In this document: positions 27,987 through 36,650 of the stretch, piece by piece | Position numbering within the stretch: position 1 is the stretch's first letter | Layout of the letters: each line of letters begins with the position of its first letter | Assembly: GCA_948684385.1 (NCBI GenBank) | Contig: CAPQCU010000002.1 | Span: forward strand, 62,001 to 126,000 | Direction of reading: 5' to 3' | Source: an uncultured bacterium | GTDB lineage: Bacteria > Cyanobacteriota > Vampirovibrionia > Gastranaerophilales > Gastranaerophilaceae | DNA: 64,000 bases | The notes under the pieces: generated by a model | What the model saw: the letters and a program-made list of their open reading frames with translations, nothing else | What the model was told of the DNA's origin: nothing | Databases searched by the model: none | Made by a program: the position numbers and the translations under genes

Positions 27987-29088
27987 TAGCGGATGTATGT
28001 GTGCGTATTTTCTTTTGAAAGCCGGATTTGAAGTTACGCTTTTCGACTTAAGCACACCTCTTAGAACGCTGCTTCCAACAGGAGGCGGCAGGTGCAATCT
28101 CGCTCATGCAGAATATGATTTTAAAGAACTGGCAAAAAACTACCCGCGCGGAGAGAAGTTTCTTTACTCAGTTTTTTCTAAGTTTTCAACTTACGACACT
28201 CTTGCATTATTTGAAGAGCTTGGAATTGAGACTTACACGCAGGAAAACGGCAGAATTTTTCCAACCTCTAACAGTGCTAAAGATGTCAGAGAAAAAGTGT
28301 TAGACAAAATCAAGCAGGCAAATTTTGTAAAAGAGGGGGTAAATAAAGTTGAATTATTAGATTCGGGATTTAAAGTCACAACAAACAAAGCGCAGTATTT
28401 ATTTTCAAACGTCATTATCGCAACCGGAGGACATTGGGGAGTCGAAATTTTAAAAAATTTAGACATAAATATTATCCCGCAAAAACCGTCACTTGTTGGT
28501 TTAAATACAAGCCTCAAAGCTCCGTCAGGGATTGTTTTAAAAAATGTTTATTCAAAAGATTTGAAAATTACTGACGATATTTTATTCACACATTTCGGAA
28601 TTTCAGGGCCTTTAACGTTCAAAATTTCTTCACTCAAGGCTCGTGATAAATTCCCGTATACATTGAGTTTTGATTTATATCCACATGATTTACCGCTGCA
28701 AAATCTTTTAAACATTAACCCCCGCAAAGATTTAAAAAATATTTTGTCAGAATTTTTGCCAATGAATTTTGTTAAATACCTTTTAGGAGATTTATGCGAT
28801 GTTAAAGCTCACAAAATTGACGGCAAGACACGCGATGAAATTTTAGAAAAAATACACAATTTTACGCTTGTCATAAATGGTACAAACAAGGGTGAAGAAA
28901 CAGTTTCAGCCGGAGGAGTTGATTTAAAAGAAATCAATCCCAAGAGTATGGAATGCAAAAAGTACCCGCACCTTTACTTTACCGGAGAAATCCTTGACAT
29001 AGATGGTTTTTGCGGGGGATTTAACCTCCAAAACGCATGGTCAACAGCTTTCGTTGCTGCTCAGGCAATTATCGAACAAGCAAAATAA
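27949..29088 (+). CDS. HI0933/YhiN-family flavoprotein (aminoacetone oxidase-like)
   Basis: 379 residues. ISIIGAGASGCMCAY is the FAD dinucleotide-binding motif, and TGGGRCNLAH is the hallmark of HI0933-like proteins. A second signature near the end is YFTGEILDIDGFCGGFNLQNAWSTA. Members bind FAD; the exact reaction is uncertain. The ATG lies inside a repeat-derived insertion whose GGGG may act as the ribosome-binding site. The last 20 bases overlap the convergent gene at 29069. Confidence 0.88.
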   Translation: MINKSISIIGAGASGCMCAYFLLKAGFEVTLFDLSTPLRTLLPTGGGRCNLAHAEYDFKELAKNYPRGEKFLYSVFSKFSTYDTLALFEELGIETYTQENGRIFPTSNSAKDVREKVLDKIKQANFVKEGVNKVELLDSGFKVTTNKAQYLFSNVIIATGGHWGVEILKNLDINIIPQKPSLVGLNTSLKAPSGIVLKNVYSKDLKITDDILFTHFGISGPLTFKISSLKARDKFPYTLSFDLYPHDLPLQNLLNINPRKDLKNILSEFLPMNFVKYLLGDLCDVKAHKIDGKTRDEILEKIHNFTLVINGTNKGEETVSAGGVDLKEINPKSMECKKYPHLYFTGEILDIDGFCGGFNLQNAWSTAFVAAQAIIEQAK

Positions 29089-29716
29089 ACCATGGTGTAT
29101 TTTTAGTATTATCTCCAAAGTGTGAGAACTGAATCATGCCTCTTTTCTTAATATTAAGAAATCCTTTAAGAGGATAAGTTTCAAACTTAGAATTTCCGGT
29201 TGTAAATGAATAGTGATAGAAATATCTGTCGGTGTCATTTAGCAAAATCACTTTGAAGTTTACGCCTTCTTTTTTAACTTTTAAAGAGTTTGTACTTTGA
29301 GAAAATTCCGAAATCTTTATGATTTTAAAATCCGGAAACAGTGCTTGTACTTCTGTTTCAGTCAGTTCTCTTTTAATCAATTCATTTCCATTTAATCTAA
29401 AGTCATAAAACTTCAAATCCTGGTTTGAATACCCGATTAAATCACCTTTATAAACAAATTCATACTGGCATCCGGTTGTAAAATAAAGATTGCCTTTTGA
29501 GCTATAAAACTCTGAATAATTGCCTGTTCCATCAGAAATAAATTTAATAATATAATCATTATCACGTCTTGAAACTTTGTCAGTCCAGCTGTCATTTTCA
29601 AACTTTATTTTTTCTTCTTCCTTAATATTTTTATAAGGTATATTCAAAAAATCAGCTGCAGCTACAGACGTAATAAGTCCCGCCGAAACAATAAAACTCA
29701 AAATTAATCTTTTCAT
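29069..29716 (-). CDS. Exported protein of unknown function
   Basis: 215 residues, not recognised. The N-terminus MKRLILSFIVSAGLITSVAAA is a signal peptide cleaved after VAA or AAA. The mature part is beta-rich with many aromatic and charged residues, and there are no clear catalytic motifs. AGGAG lies seven bases before the ATG. Its 3' end overlaps the flavoprotein gene by 20 bases. Probably periplasmic. Confidence 0.7.
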   Translation of the reverse strand: MKRLILSFIVSAGLITSVAAADFLNIPYKNIKEEEKIKFENDSWTDKVSRRDNDYIIKFISDGTGNYSEFYSSKGNLYFTTGCQYEFVYKGDLIGYSNQDLKFYDFRLNGNELIKRELTETEVQALFPDFKIIKISEFSQSTNSLKVKKEGVNFKVILLNDTDRYFYHYSFTTGNSKFETYPLKGFLNIKKRGMIQFSHFGDNTKNTPWFILLVR

Positions 29717-29816
29717 ACAAGCTCCTGTTTTAGTTATGTTAATTATACAGGAAAAAGCTTAAAACTTCAACTTTTGAGAGGATGAATGAATTAGTAAAAT
29801 AACACATAATATATTT

Positions 29817-30239
29817 ATGAATTTAGTATCTAATGTTATAGGGCAAATAGGATTAAGCGGTACAGGCAAAGTTGCTCCGAATTTTGATTTGAATGACACG
29901 ACTTTTGCAGAGCTGCTTAACAAACAAATTGAAGGAATGAACGGCGCACCAAGATTGGAAGCTCCGGCTTTCAATCTTGGTGCGCCTGCCGGTTTTGAAA
30001 TAGAAGGAATTGAGCCGGAGATGAATGTTCAAGAGATTTCAAATGATACAAATTCAAACGATATTACAACCTCTGAGACAGTAACTTTCTTTTCTTCACT
30101 TTTAGAAAATAAAGGAAATCCTGAATCAGATATTTTCGATTTTGCAAAAAAACAGGCCGCAAATCTTTACAACAAATATTCAAGAAGCATTGTGACAGAT
30201 GTTTCTGAATTTGTAGAAGATATAAAAAACATGATTTAA
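29817..30239 (+). CDS. Unrecognised 140-residue protein with an internal perfect hairpin
   Basis: 140 residues starting MNLVSNVIGQIGLSGTGK; no signal peptide and no known motif. NGAPRLEAPAFNLGAPAG (residues 41-58) is encoded by a 44-base inverted repeat at 29943-29986 that can fold into a 20-bp stem with a TCCG loop. The ATG is six bases after a CATAAT -10-like box with no ribosome-binding site, suggesting a leaderless message. Function unknown. Confidence 0.6.
   Translation: MNLVSNVIGQIGLSGTGKVAPNFDLNDTTFAELLNKQIEGMNGAPRLEAPAFNLGAPAGFEIEGIEPEMNVQEISNDTNSNDITTSETVTFFSSLLENKGNPESDIFDFAKKQAANLYNKYSRSIVTDVSEFVEDIKNMI
29943..29986 (+). other. Perfect inverted repeat inside the 140-residue gene
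   Basis: GGCGCACCAAGATTG (29943-29957) is exactly complementary to 29972-29986, and the inner AAGC/GCTT extends the stem to about 20 bp with a TCCG tetraloop. Confidence 0.8.
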
Positions 30240-30241
30240 TT

Positions 30242-30272
30242 TTGCTCACAAAAAACTTTTTTTTGTTATAAT
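30242..30272 (+). promoter_or_regulatory. Promoter of the IscU-like/GGGtGRT operon
   Basis: TTGCTC (30242-30247), 19 bases, TATAAT (30267-30272). The leader then folds: AATAAAGCTAT (30270-30280) pairs with ATAGCTTTATT (30290-30300), followed by the AAGGAGG ribosome-binding site. Confidence 0.5.
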
Positions 30273-30321
30273 AAAGCTATTGGAAAAAGATAGCTTTATT
30301 TTTGATTTATAAGGAGGTCAA

Positions 30322-31023
30322 ATGGGCAAAATTGAAATTACACACGAAATTGAAGAAAAATGTTGTGTGCACCGCGGTGTAAAAGGAACACCTGCACCAA
30401 TCCCTCAAGAAGGTGAATGGACAAAATGTAAAGAAATTAAAGACATTTCCGGTTTAACTCACGGATGCGGATGCTGCGCTCCTCAACAAGGAACCTGCAA
30501 ACTTACTCTTAACGTAAAAGAAGGTGTTATTCAGGAAGCTTTAGTTGAAACTATCGGATGTTCAGGTATGACTCACTCAGCTGCTATGGCAGGTGAAATT
30601 CTTCCTGGTAAAACTATCCTTGAAGCTTTAAACACAGACTTAGTTTGTGACGCAATCAACGTAGCTATGAGAGAATTATTCCTTCAAATCGTTTACGGAA
30701 GAACTCAGTCTGCATTCTCTGAAAACGGACTTCCTGTAGGCGCAGGTCTTGAAGATTTAGGTAAAGGTCTTTGCTCAATGGTTGGTACTATTCACTCGAC
30801 TAAACAAAAAGGTGTTAGATACCTTAACCTTACAGAAGGATACATTCTTCAAATGGGTCTTGATAAGAATGACGAAGTTATCGGTTACAAATTCGTTAAC
30901 TTAGGAAAAGTTATGGACGCTATCAAAAAAGGCGTTGACCCTAAAGAAGCTTACGAAAAGAATATCGGTACTTACGGCAGATTTGCTGATGCAGTTAAGT
31001 ATATTGACCCTCGCGAAGAATAG
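30322..31023 (+). CDS. IscU/NifU-like iron-sulfur scaffold protein
   Basis: 233 residues. GCSGMTHSAAMAGEILPGKT (residue ~75 on) matches the conserved cysteine and helix region of IscU/NifU scaffolds. The N-terminus is unusually cysteine-rich (CCVHRG, then HGCGCCAPQQGTCKL), more than an ordinary IscU. It is always found next to the GGGtGRT protein in such operons, and that gene follows 76 bases downstream. AAGGAGGTCAA precedes the ATG. It probably holds a cluster for an unknown enzyme; iron-sulfur function is inferred from the fold. Confidence 0.8.
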   Translation: MGKIEITHEIEEKCCVHRGVKGTPAPIPQEGEWTKCKEIKDISGLTHGCGCCAPQQGTCKLTLNVKEGVIQEALVETIGCSGMTHSAAMAGEILPGKTILEALNTDLVCDAINVAMRELFLQIVYGRTQSAFSENGLPVGAGLEDLGKGLCSMVGTIHSTKQKGVRYLNLTEGYILQMGLDKNDEVIGYKFVNLGKVMDAIKKGVDPKEAYEKNIGTYGRFADAVKYIDPREE

Positions 31024-31050
31024 GTGCTACGCACGTAGACATTGGGTCGG
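31024..31050 (+). repeat. 27-bp dispersed repeat, copy 1
   Basis: GTGCTACGCACGTAGACATT and seven further bases, identical to 63873-63899. Contains the inverted repeat CTACG-CA-CGTAG. It follows directly after a stop codon in both places. Confidence 0.8.
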
Positions 31051-31099
31051 GGAACAATCGTAAAACTACAAGAAAAAGTAATAAAAAGGAAATAAAAAT

Positions 31100-32101
31100 A
31101 TGACAGTAAAATTTGAAGGACAAGATAGACGCGAAGCTACTCTTAAAAAAGTTTTACCTGAATACGGTTTCAAAAACTTGGAAGAAGCTCGCGAACTATG
31201 CTTATCAAAAGGCATCGATGTTGATGCAATTGTTAAAGGCATTCAGCCTATCGCTTTCGATAACGCTTCATGGGCTTATACATTAGGCTGCGCTATCGCA
31301 ATTAAAAAAGGTATCAAAAACGCAGCTGACGCTGCTGAAGCTATCGGCTTAGGCTTACAAGCTTTCGCAGTTCCTGGCTCAGTTGGTGACAGACGTCAGG
31401 TTGGTATCGGTCACGGTAACTTAGCAGCTATGCTACTCAGAGAAGAAACAAAATGTTTCTGTTTCTTAGCAGGTCACGAATCTTTCGCAGCTGCTGAAGG
31501 TGCTATCGGTATTGCAAGAAACGCTAACAAAGTTAGAAAAGAACCTTTAAGAGTTATCTTGAACGGCCTTGGAAAAGACGCTGCTTACGTTATCGCAAGA
31601 ATCAACGGCTTTACTGCTGTTGAAACAGATTACGATTTCAAAACAGGCGAGTTAAAAATCGTTAAAGAAACTCCTTTCTCAGACGGTGAAAGAGCAAAAG
31701 TGAGATGCTACGGTGCTGACGATGTATCAGAAGGCGTTGCAATCATGATTAAAGAAGGCGTTGATGTTTCTATTACAGGTAACTCAACTAACCCGACTCG
31801 TTTCCAACACCCTGTAGCAGGTACTTACAAAAAATGGTGCTATGAAAACGACAGAAAATACTTCTCAGTAGCTTCAGGCGGCGGTACAGGTCGTACACTT
31901 CACCCTGATAACGTTGCTGCAGGCCCTGCTTCTTACGGTATGACTGATACTATGGGCAGAATGCACGGTGATGCTCAGTTTGCAGGTTCTTCATCTGTTC
32001 CTGCTCACGTTGAAATGATGGGCGTTATCGGTATGGGTAACAACCCTATGGTTGGTGCTACAGTTGCCGTTGCAGTTGCTGTAGAAAAAGCTATGGCGTA
32101 A
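31100..32101 (+). CDS. GGGtGRT-family protein
   Basis: 333 residues bearing the family-naming motif ASGGGTGRTLHPDN near residue 253, with GHGNLAAML and MHGDAQFAGSSSVPAHVEMM also conserved. This domain (PF14057) has no established biochemical role. It is paired with an IscU-like gene here as elsewhere, so a cluster-dependent enzyme or carrier is likely. AAAAAGGAAATAAAA precedes the ATG, and a bidirectional terminator follows. Confidence 0.85.
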   Translation: MTVKFEGQDRREATLKKVLPEYGFKNLEEARELCLSKGIDVDAIVKGIQPIAFDNASWAYTLGCAIAIKKGIKNAADAAEAIGLGLQAFAVPGSVGDRRQVGIGHGNLAAMLLREETKCFCFLAGHESFAAAEGAIGIARNANKVRKEPLRVILNGLGKDAAYVIARINGFTAVETDYDFKTGELKIVKETPFSDGERAKVRCYGADDVSEGVAIMIKEGVDVSITGNSTNPTRFQHPVAGTYKKWCYENDRKYFSVASGGGTGRTLHPDNVAAGPASYGMTDTMGRMHGDAQFAGSSSVPAHVEMMGVIGMGNNPMVGATVAVAVAVEKAMA

Positions 32102-32114
32102 TAACATTTGAAAT

Positions 32115-32151
32115 AAAAAAAAATACCGGTTTAAAACCGGTATTTTTTTTT
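32115..32151. terminator. Bidirectional terminator
   Basis: Near-perfect palindrome AAATACCGGTTT/AAACCGGTATTT with A and T runs on either side, serving the GGGtGRT gene and the opposing small gene. Confidence 0.85.
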
Positions 32152-32449
32152 ATGCATTAATTTTTAAATTATTTATAATTCCGTCAATCAGTTCTTTTCC
32201 GTTTTTCATTTTACTCATATCAATAACTGAAGTTCTGGCACCGGAATTTGCTAAAAGAAGATTGCCTCTTTGAGCAAGAACTACGTCTCTGCCTACAAAA
32301 TTCGCAACTTTCTCAATTTCTCCGCCATGTTGTTCGAGCATTTCTTTAACGTAGTTATTAACCGGCAATTCTGTATTGTTAATACTTCTCGCCATTTTAA
32401 TTCTTGAAACCGGCATTTTTGCGCCAAATGATACAGCATTAATATTCAT
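32150..32449 (-). CDS. Small protein with N-terminal SFGAK motif
   Basis: 99 residues, not recognised. MNINAVSFGAKMPVSR at the start resembles the FGGKIPKK start of the HTH-array protein and the LTFKSLD start of the GNAT protein. The middle contains VAQRGNLLLANSG-like sequence (VVLAQRGNLLLANSGARTS). No signal peptide or enzyme motif. AAAAGGAGAAAT precedes the ATG. Confidence 0.65.
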   Translation of the reverse strand: MNINAVSFGAKMPVSRIKMARSINNTELPVNNYVKEMLEQHGGEIEKVANFVGRDVVLAQRGNLLLANSGARTSVIDMSKMKNGKELIDGIINNLKINA

Positions 32450-32497
32450 AATAATTTCTCCTTTTGAGTAGTATAAAACCGGTAAAAAATAAATTTG

Positions 32498-33733
32498 CTA
32501 GTGATTAAATTCTTCAAAAGTATTTTTTATAACTTCATACCCTTTTAAAAGTGTTTGATAATCAACTTTCTCTGCTGCTGAATGCATATTATAAACATCC
32601 GCTAAGCCCAAAAGCGAAGGCATGAAGGTTTCACCTTTAGCGTTTTTATTATGGCAATAAATATGTGTTTCAGCTCCCGCGTGGAATGATTCGATTTTAT
32701 TTTGAATTCCGGCTCTTTCACATGCTTTCGTATGCGCAATTTCGATTCTGTCATCATCTGCCTTTTCAAACGGGAGTAAATGAACTTCAAACTCAATTTC
32801 TGCGATAGCCAAACCTTCGTATTTCTTGTTAAACTTATCCACGATTGATTGCATTAAAGCCTTAAGTTCGTTTTCTTTCTCAACAGAAGCGCTTCTGATT
32901 GAATATGAAGCCATTCCAAGAACGTTAATTATATTTGTAGAAGTCTTTTTAAAGATTTCAGTAATATAATCATTCGTTTTAACACCTTTTTCGACAAGAG
33001 ATGCAATTGAGTTTTGTACTCCGCCTGCAACAATTGCGCCAAGGTTGCAAGAAGTAATAACTCCTGTTTCATCTTTATAATAAGCTCCTTGAGGGAACTC
33101 AGCTAAAAGTTCAGCAATAAGTTTTGCTGCGTTCAAACGGGTTTCATCACCGATATCAATACCTGAGTGTCCGCCTTTTAAGCCTTTAACAGTAATTTTA
33201 GCATTCGTATAGCTCGCTCCTGAAATCTGGAGCTGCCCGAGTTTATCGGCATCACAAACAAGAATATATTTTGACTCAATCTTACCAAACTCAACATGTT
33301 CAACCCCGCTCATGCCGGTTTCTTCATCACGGGTAAATGTAATTTCCAAACCGCCGTGGGGTGCAATCAGACCTTCATTTACCCCCTTAGCTAATGTCAA
33401 AGCACAAGCCACGCCAACTTTATCATCAGCACCGAGAGTTCTGCCATCAGCTTTAATAAACTGTCCATCAAACAACAAATTAATCGGGCTGTCATCACCG
33501 ACCACATCCATGTGGGAAGATAACATCAAAGGTTCTTTTGAAGAGTCTGTTGCAGGAACTTTTATATACACATTTCCGTAAGCATCTGTTCTTGCGCTGA
33601 TTCCGTTTTCACCGCAAAATTTCAAAATCCATTCAATAACCTTTTCTTCTTTCAAAGAAGGTGAAGGTATTGATACCAGATTACAAAAAATATCTAAAAC
33701 TTCGTTTTCTTTTCTTAATTGAGTTAAATCCAT
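32498..33733 (-). CDS. PepT-like M20 metallopeptidase
   Basis: 411 residues from ATG at 33733 (MDLTQLRKENEV), chosen because AAAGGAG precedes it; a longer upstream frame reads through non-homologous sequence. Metal-site motifs: SSHMDVVGD, GADDKVGVA, RDEETGMSG, CDAD and GAETHIYCHN. This matches the two-zinc tripeptidase T/PepT-like subfamily, which releases N-terminal residues from tripeptides. A GGGGTAAAT copy lies within the coding region at 33377 (minus). Confidence 0.9.
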   Translation of the reverse strand: MDLTQLRKENEVLDIFCNLVSIPSPSLKEEKVIEWILKFCGENGISARTDAYGNVYIKVPATDSSKEPLMLSSHMDVVGDDSPINLLFDGQFIKADGRTLGADDKVGVACALTLAKGVNEGLIAPHGGLEITFTRDEETGMSGVEHVEFGKIESKYILVCDADKLGQLQISGASYTNAKITVKGLKGGHSGIDIGDETRLNAAKLIAELLAEFPQGAYYKDETGVITSCNLGAIVAGGVQNSIASLVEKGVKTNDYITEIFKKTSTNIINVLGMASYSIRSASVEKENELKALMQSIVDKFNKKYEGLAIAEIEFEVHLLPFEKADDDRIEIAHTKACERAGIQNKIESFHAGAETHIYCHNKNAKGETFMPSLLGLADVYNMHSAAEKVDYQTLLKGYEVIKNTFEEFNH

Positions 33734-33797
33734 TTTTTCTCCTTTACCATCAAATTTGTAGTTTAATTTCAAATTTAATTCATTTACCCCTTTCCCT

Positions 33798-33992
33798 TTA
33801 GCTTCCTCGGAAAAAGCGTCTATTCGTACCTTCTCCGCCGATTCTAACACTTACAGGTCTCAAACATTTTGGACACCTGCCTGTATAAGCAGTGCCTGTT
33901 TTGTTCTTATAAAGCCTGCCGTAAGTGTGGCAGCATTCAAACCAAATCCCCAGAAAAGCGCGTTTAGTTGTTGAGCCGTTTTCATCTGCCAC
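33798..33992 (-). CDS. Small conserved zinc-ribbon-like protein
   Basis: 64 residues from a GTG at 33992, which has GGAGG eight bases before it; an upstream GTG lacks this. The sequence KRAFLGIWFECCHTYGRLYKNK and GRCPKCLRPVSVRIG gives two Cys pairs (CC and CPKC), probably zinc. Similar short proteins are seen in diverse bacteria with unknown function. It overlaps the stop of the upstream glycosidase-like gene by 11 bases, so translation is coupled. Confidence 0.65.
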   Translation of the reverse strand: MADENGSTTKRAFLGIWFECCHTYGRLYKNKTGTAYTGRCPKCLRPVSVRIGGEGTNRRFFRGS

Positions 33993-35793
33993 GTTTAGCG
34001 CCTCCACTCTGCGTTTGCGGGCAGCCTTGAATAGTAACTTCTCTGCCTCCGGATTTAAAAATACTTTCTGTCAGAACATCCATATAGCTTCTGTTAAAAT
34101 GAGCATAATCAAAAATTATCACTCCGCTAAGCCCGTATCTTCTTGCGGCATGAATTTGTTTGATTAAATCTGAAGACGCACCATTCATAAATGTTACAAA
34201 CAGTCCTGCGTATAATTTTGTGCTTGCAGATTTGTTTCTCAAAACTTCTCCCATAAGGTTTGTTGCAGTTTTATCATCACAGGTCAAGAATAATGGAGTA
34301 AATCCGTCAACAAAATTATTCATAGACCAAGTGCGCCAGTCTTGAAGCTTCGTATCAAGAGCAGCTGCACGGTTCGGGAAAATTACCGTAGTTATTGCAA
34401 CATTATTATATCTGCACAAAACACTCACGCGTCTTACAAAACTTGTAACTTTATTACATCTGTAAAACTTCCACTGATACCACATCGGGTCTGTAGGTTT
34501 CAAATCAATCGGATCAATTCCATACATTTTTTTGAACTCAGCGCGCGCATATTTTGTATAACCCCAATTTGACATATCATAATTTGAATATCTCGGCTCC
34601 AATGACTGCGGATACCTTATATAATCTAAGTTTATGCCATCCGGCTTATATCTTGTGATTATTTCGCATAAAAGCTCATACAGAAAATTCTGCACATTAG
34701 GATTAGCAGGGTCAATAAAATACCCGTTATGTTCTGAAACAGAATAAGGTATTGCTGCAGAATCTGCATTTTTCTTTTGATAATTTGCCCACGAAGGTTG
34801 TTTTGCAAGAATATACTCTGCGTTTGTTTCCGGAGATTTGTTTCCTACATAAAAAGTTTCAAACCAGATATTAACTTTCATCCCGCGTTTATGAGCTTCG
34901 CTAATCCAGATTTTTAAAGGATCAAACCCGACAAATTCTTCGTTCTGTCTGATAAACCCGTATCTTGTCATTGTCTGGGAAGGAAAAATCGTTTTTCCAT
35001 GGTAATAAGTTTCAAGGAAAATGTTATTAATACCCGCATAAGCAAGATTATCCAGAGCTTTTATAATTTCTTTTTCCGAATAAAAAGCAGGTCTTATCCA
35101 AACACCTTTAAGCTCTGAAGGTTCATACGGCACAACTGTTGACATAGCCAAATTTGCGTATTCAATAGCACGTGAAGCAAATTTTTGGGAATCCTCAGAA
35201 TTTCTTTGCGCTTTTTGTATAAAGTCATTAGCTTTTGCAATATTCTGTTCTGTCCGTTTAGGATTATAATTAGAAGCATTTTGAAGATAATATAGCATCA
35301 TATTCTGCACTTCTTTTATGCGTTCTCTTGCTGTATACAAAAAAGTCTCGGAAGTAATATAAGATGTAATAACATTCGTTTCACGGTCAATATAAACTTT
35401 AGCGCCAACCATAATGTTTTCGTTAATCCATTTTTTAGCTCTTCCGTGACCGCTAATAACAAGACCGTTTGCAGGAATTAGAGAATCCGCACCGCTTAGA
35501 GAAGTCACTGTATCGCCTATTATTATTGCTTCAGAGCCAAATTCATTAGTATTAGTTCTATATCCAAAAGCAGGAGAGTATACAACAAGCTGGTTTGAAC
35601 CTCTTAAGCCGGGGTAATTAATCCCCTTACGATTTGTACTAACCTGCGGGTCAATCACATCAATCTTATACATTGATTGGTTAAAAATAATCTCATTTTT
35701 TTGAGGAACATAAGGTGCGAAAATATCCTGTGCAAACACTTGATTACACAGAAAAAACATAAATATTAAAACTGCCCAAAATCTGCTCTTCAT
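33982..35793 (-). CDS. GHL10-type glycoside hydrolase-like exported protein
   Basis: 603 residues from ATG at 35793 (a GAGG site lies ten bases before it; the ATG at 35799 is too close to that site). MKSRFWAVLIFMFFLCNQVFAQ is a signal peptide. The N-terminal 200 residues are not assigned. From about 225, GVWIRPAFYSEKEIIKAL, FLETYYHGKTIFPSQT, GMKVNIWFETFYVGN and DGINLDYIRYP identify the GHL10/DUF187 TIM barrel; related proteins act on carbohydrates. Substrate unknown, perhaps wall glycans. Its 3' end overlaps the small zinc protein. Confidence 0.85.
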   Translation of the reverse strand: MKSRFWAVLIFMFFLCNQVFAQDIFAPYVPQKNEIIFNQSMYKIDVIDPQVSTNRKGINYPGLRGSNQLVVYSPAFGYRTNTNEFGSEAIIIGDTVTSLSGADSLIPANGLVISGHGRAKKWINENIMVGAKVYIDRETNVITSYITSETFLYTARERIKEVQNMMLYYLQNASNYNPKRTEQNIAKANDFIQKAQRNSEDSQKFASRAIEYANLAMSTVVPYEPSELKGVWIRPAFYSEKEIIKALDNLAYAGINNIFLETYYHGKTIFPSQTMTRYGFIRQNEEFVGFDPLKIWISEAHKRGMKVNIWFETFYVGNKSPETNAEYILAKQPSWANYQKKNADSAAIPYSVSEHNGYFIDPANPNVQNFLYELLCEIITRYKPDGINLDYIRYPQSLEPRYSNYDMSNWGYTKYARAEFKKMYGIDPIDLKPTDPMWYQWKFYRCNKVTSFVRRVSVLCRYNNVAITTVIFPNRAAALDTKLQDWRTWSMNNFVDGFTPLFLTCDDKTATNLMGEVLRNKSASTKLYAGLFVTFMNGASSDLIKQIHAARRYGLSGVIIFDYAHFNRSYMDVLTESIFKSGGREVTIQGCPQTQSGGAKRGR

Positions 35794-35857
35794 CCCCATT
35801 TGTCCTCTAAAAATATTATATCCCCACGAAAGTAGAATTACAAGATTTTTTTTGAAA

Positions 35858-36649
35858 TCAACTCTCGCATTGATATGCCCATGCAGAATGATTATGAATA
35901 CTTTCTATAGACTCACACTCTACCTCAAAAGAATCAATTACATCATTGTTTCTAAGCAAAAGAACGACATCTCTCAAAACATCTTCTACAAATTTCGGAT
36001 TATTGTAAGCGTGTTCAGTAACAAATTTCTCATCTTCGCGTTTCAAAAGCGGATAAAGCTCACAAGAAGCAGACTTTTCAATATCTCTAACCAAATCTTC
36101 AAGCCAGATATGCTCGTCTTCAGGATAAGTAACTTTAACAGAAACAATCGCCCTCTGGTTATGCGCACCGTAATCAGAAATTTCTTTCGAACACGGACAA
36201 AGCGTAGTCACCGGAACTTTTACCCCGAGATAAAAACGATACTCTTCGTCTTCTTCTCCATAATTATCTAAAAAGCTTTCAAAGCAGCAATCATAACACA
36301 TTGGTGCAGAAATACCGGTTACAGGAGCTTTTTTGTTTATAAAGTATTTAAAATCAACTTTCAAGTACCCGCTTTTCGCGTCCAGTTTTTGAACAACCGC
36401 TTCAACACACCCTTTCATATCAATACCGAGAGTTTTCCTGCTTCGCCATTCGTTAAGAACTTCTACAAAACGTGACATGTGAGTGCCTTTGTAATGCGCA
36501 GGCAGAGATACACCGACAGTTGCAGAAGAATAAATCGTAATATCCTCTGCATCCTTGCGTTGAATTCTTAAAGGCAGCTCAAAACCTTTTATACCAACCT
36601 TTTGAATTTCTACACCTCTTGAATCAGACTGATTCTGAACATCTTTCAT
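35858..36649 (-). CDS. folE2: GTP cyclohydrolase FolE2 (type IB)
   Basis: 263 residues from ATG at 36649, with AAGGAG upstream; a longer TTG-started frame is less likely. APMCYDCC and TLCPCSKEISDYGAHNQR match the metal-binding Cys and active-site motifs of the zinc-flexible FolE2 family. It converts GTP to dihydroneopterin triphosphate at the head of folate synthesis; folK is in the same window. The upstream repeat protein gene ends two bases before it, so they form an operon. Confidence 0.93.
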   Translation of the reverse strand: MKDVQNQSDSRGVEIQKVGIKGFELPLRIQRKDAEDITIYSSATVGVSLPAHYKGTHMSRFVEVLNEWRSRKTLGIDMKGCVEAVVQKLDAKSGYLKVDFKYFINKKAPVTGISAPMCYDCCFESFLDNYGEEDEEYRFYLGVKVPVTTLCPCSKEISDYGAHNQRAIVSVKVTYPEDEHIWLEDLVRDIEKSASCELYPLLKREDEKFVTEHAYNNPKFVEDVLRDVVLLLRNNDVIDSFEVECESIESIHNHSAWAYQCES

Positions 36650-36650
36650 C

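Noticed and set aside
29817..30239. Possible FliE-like flagellar protein (TTFAELLNKQI segment)
   Set aside because: Only one short helix is similar and no flagellar genes are present; evidence is too weak.
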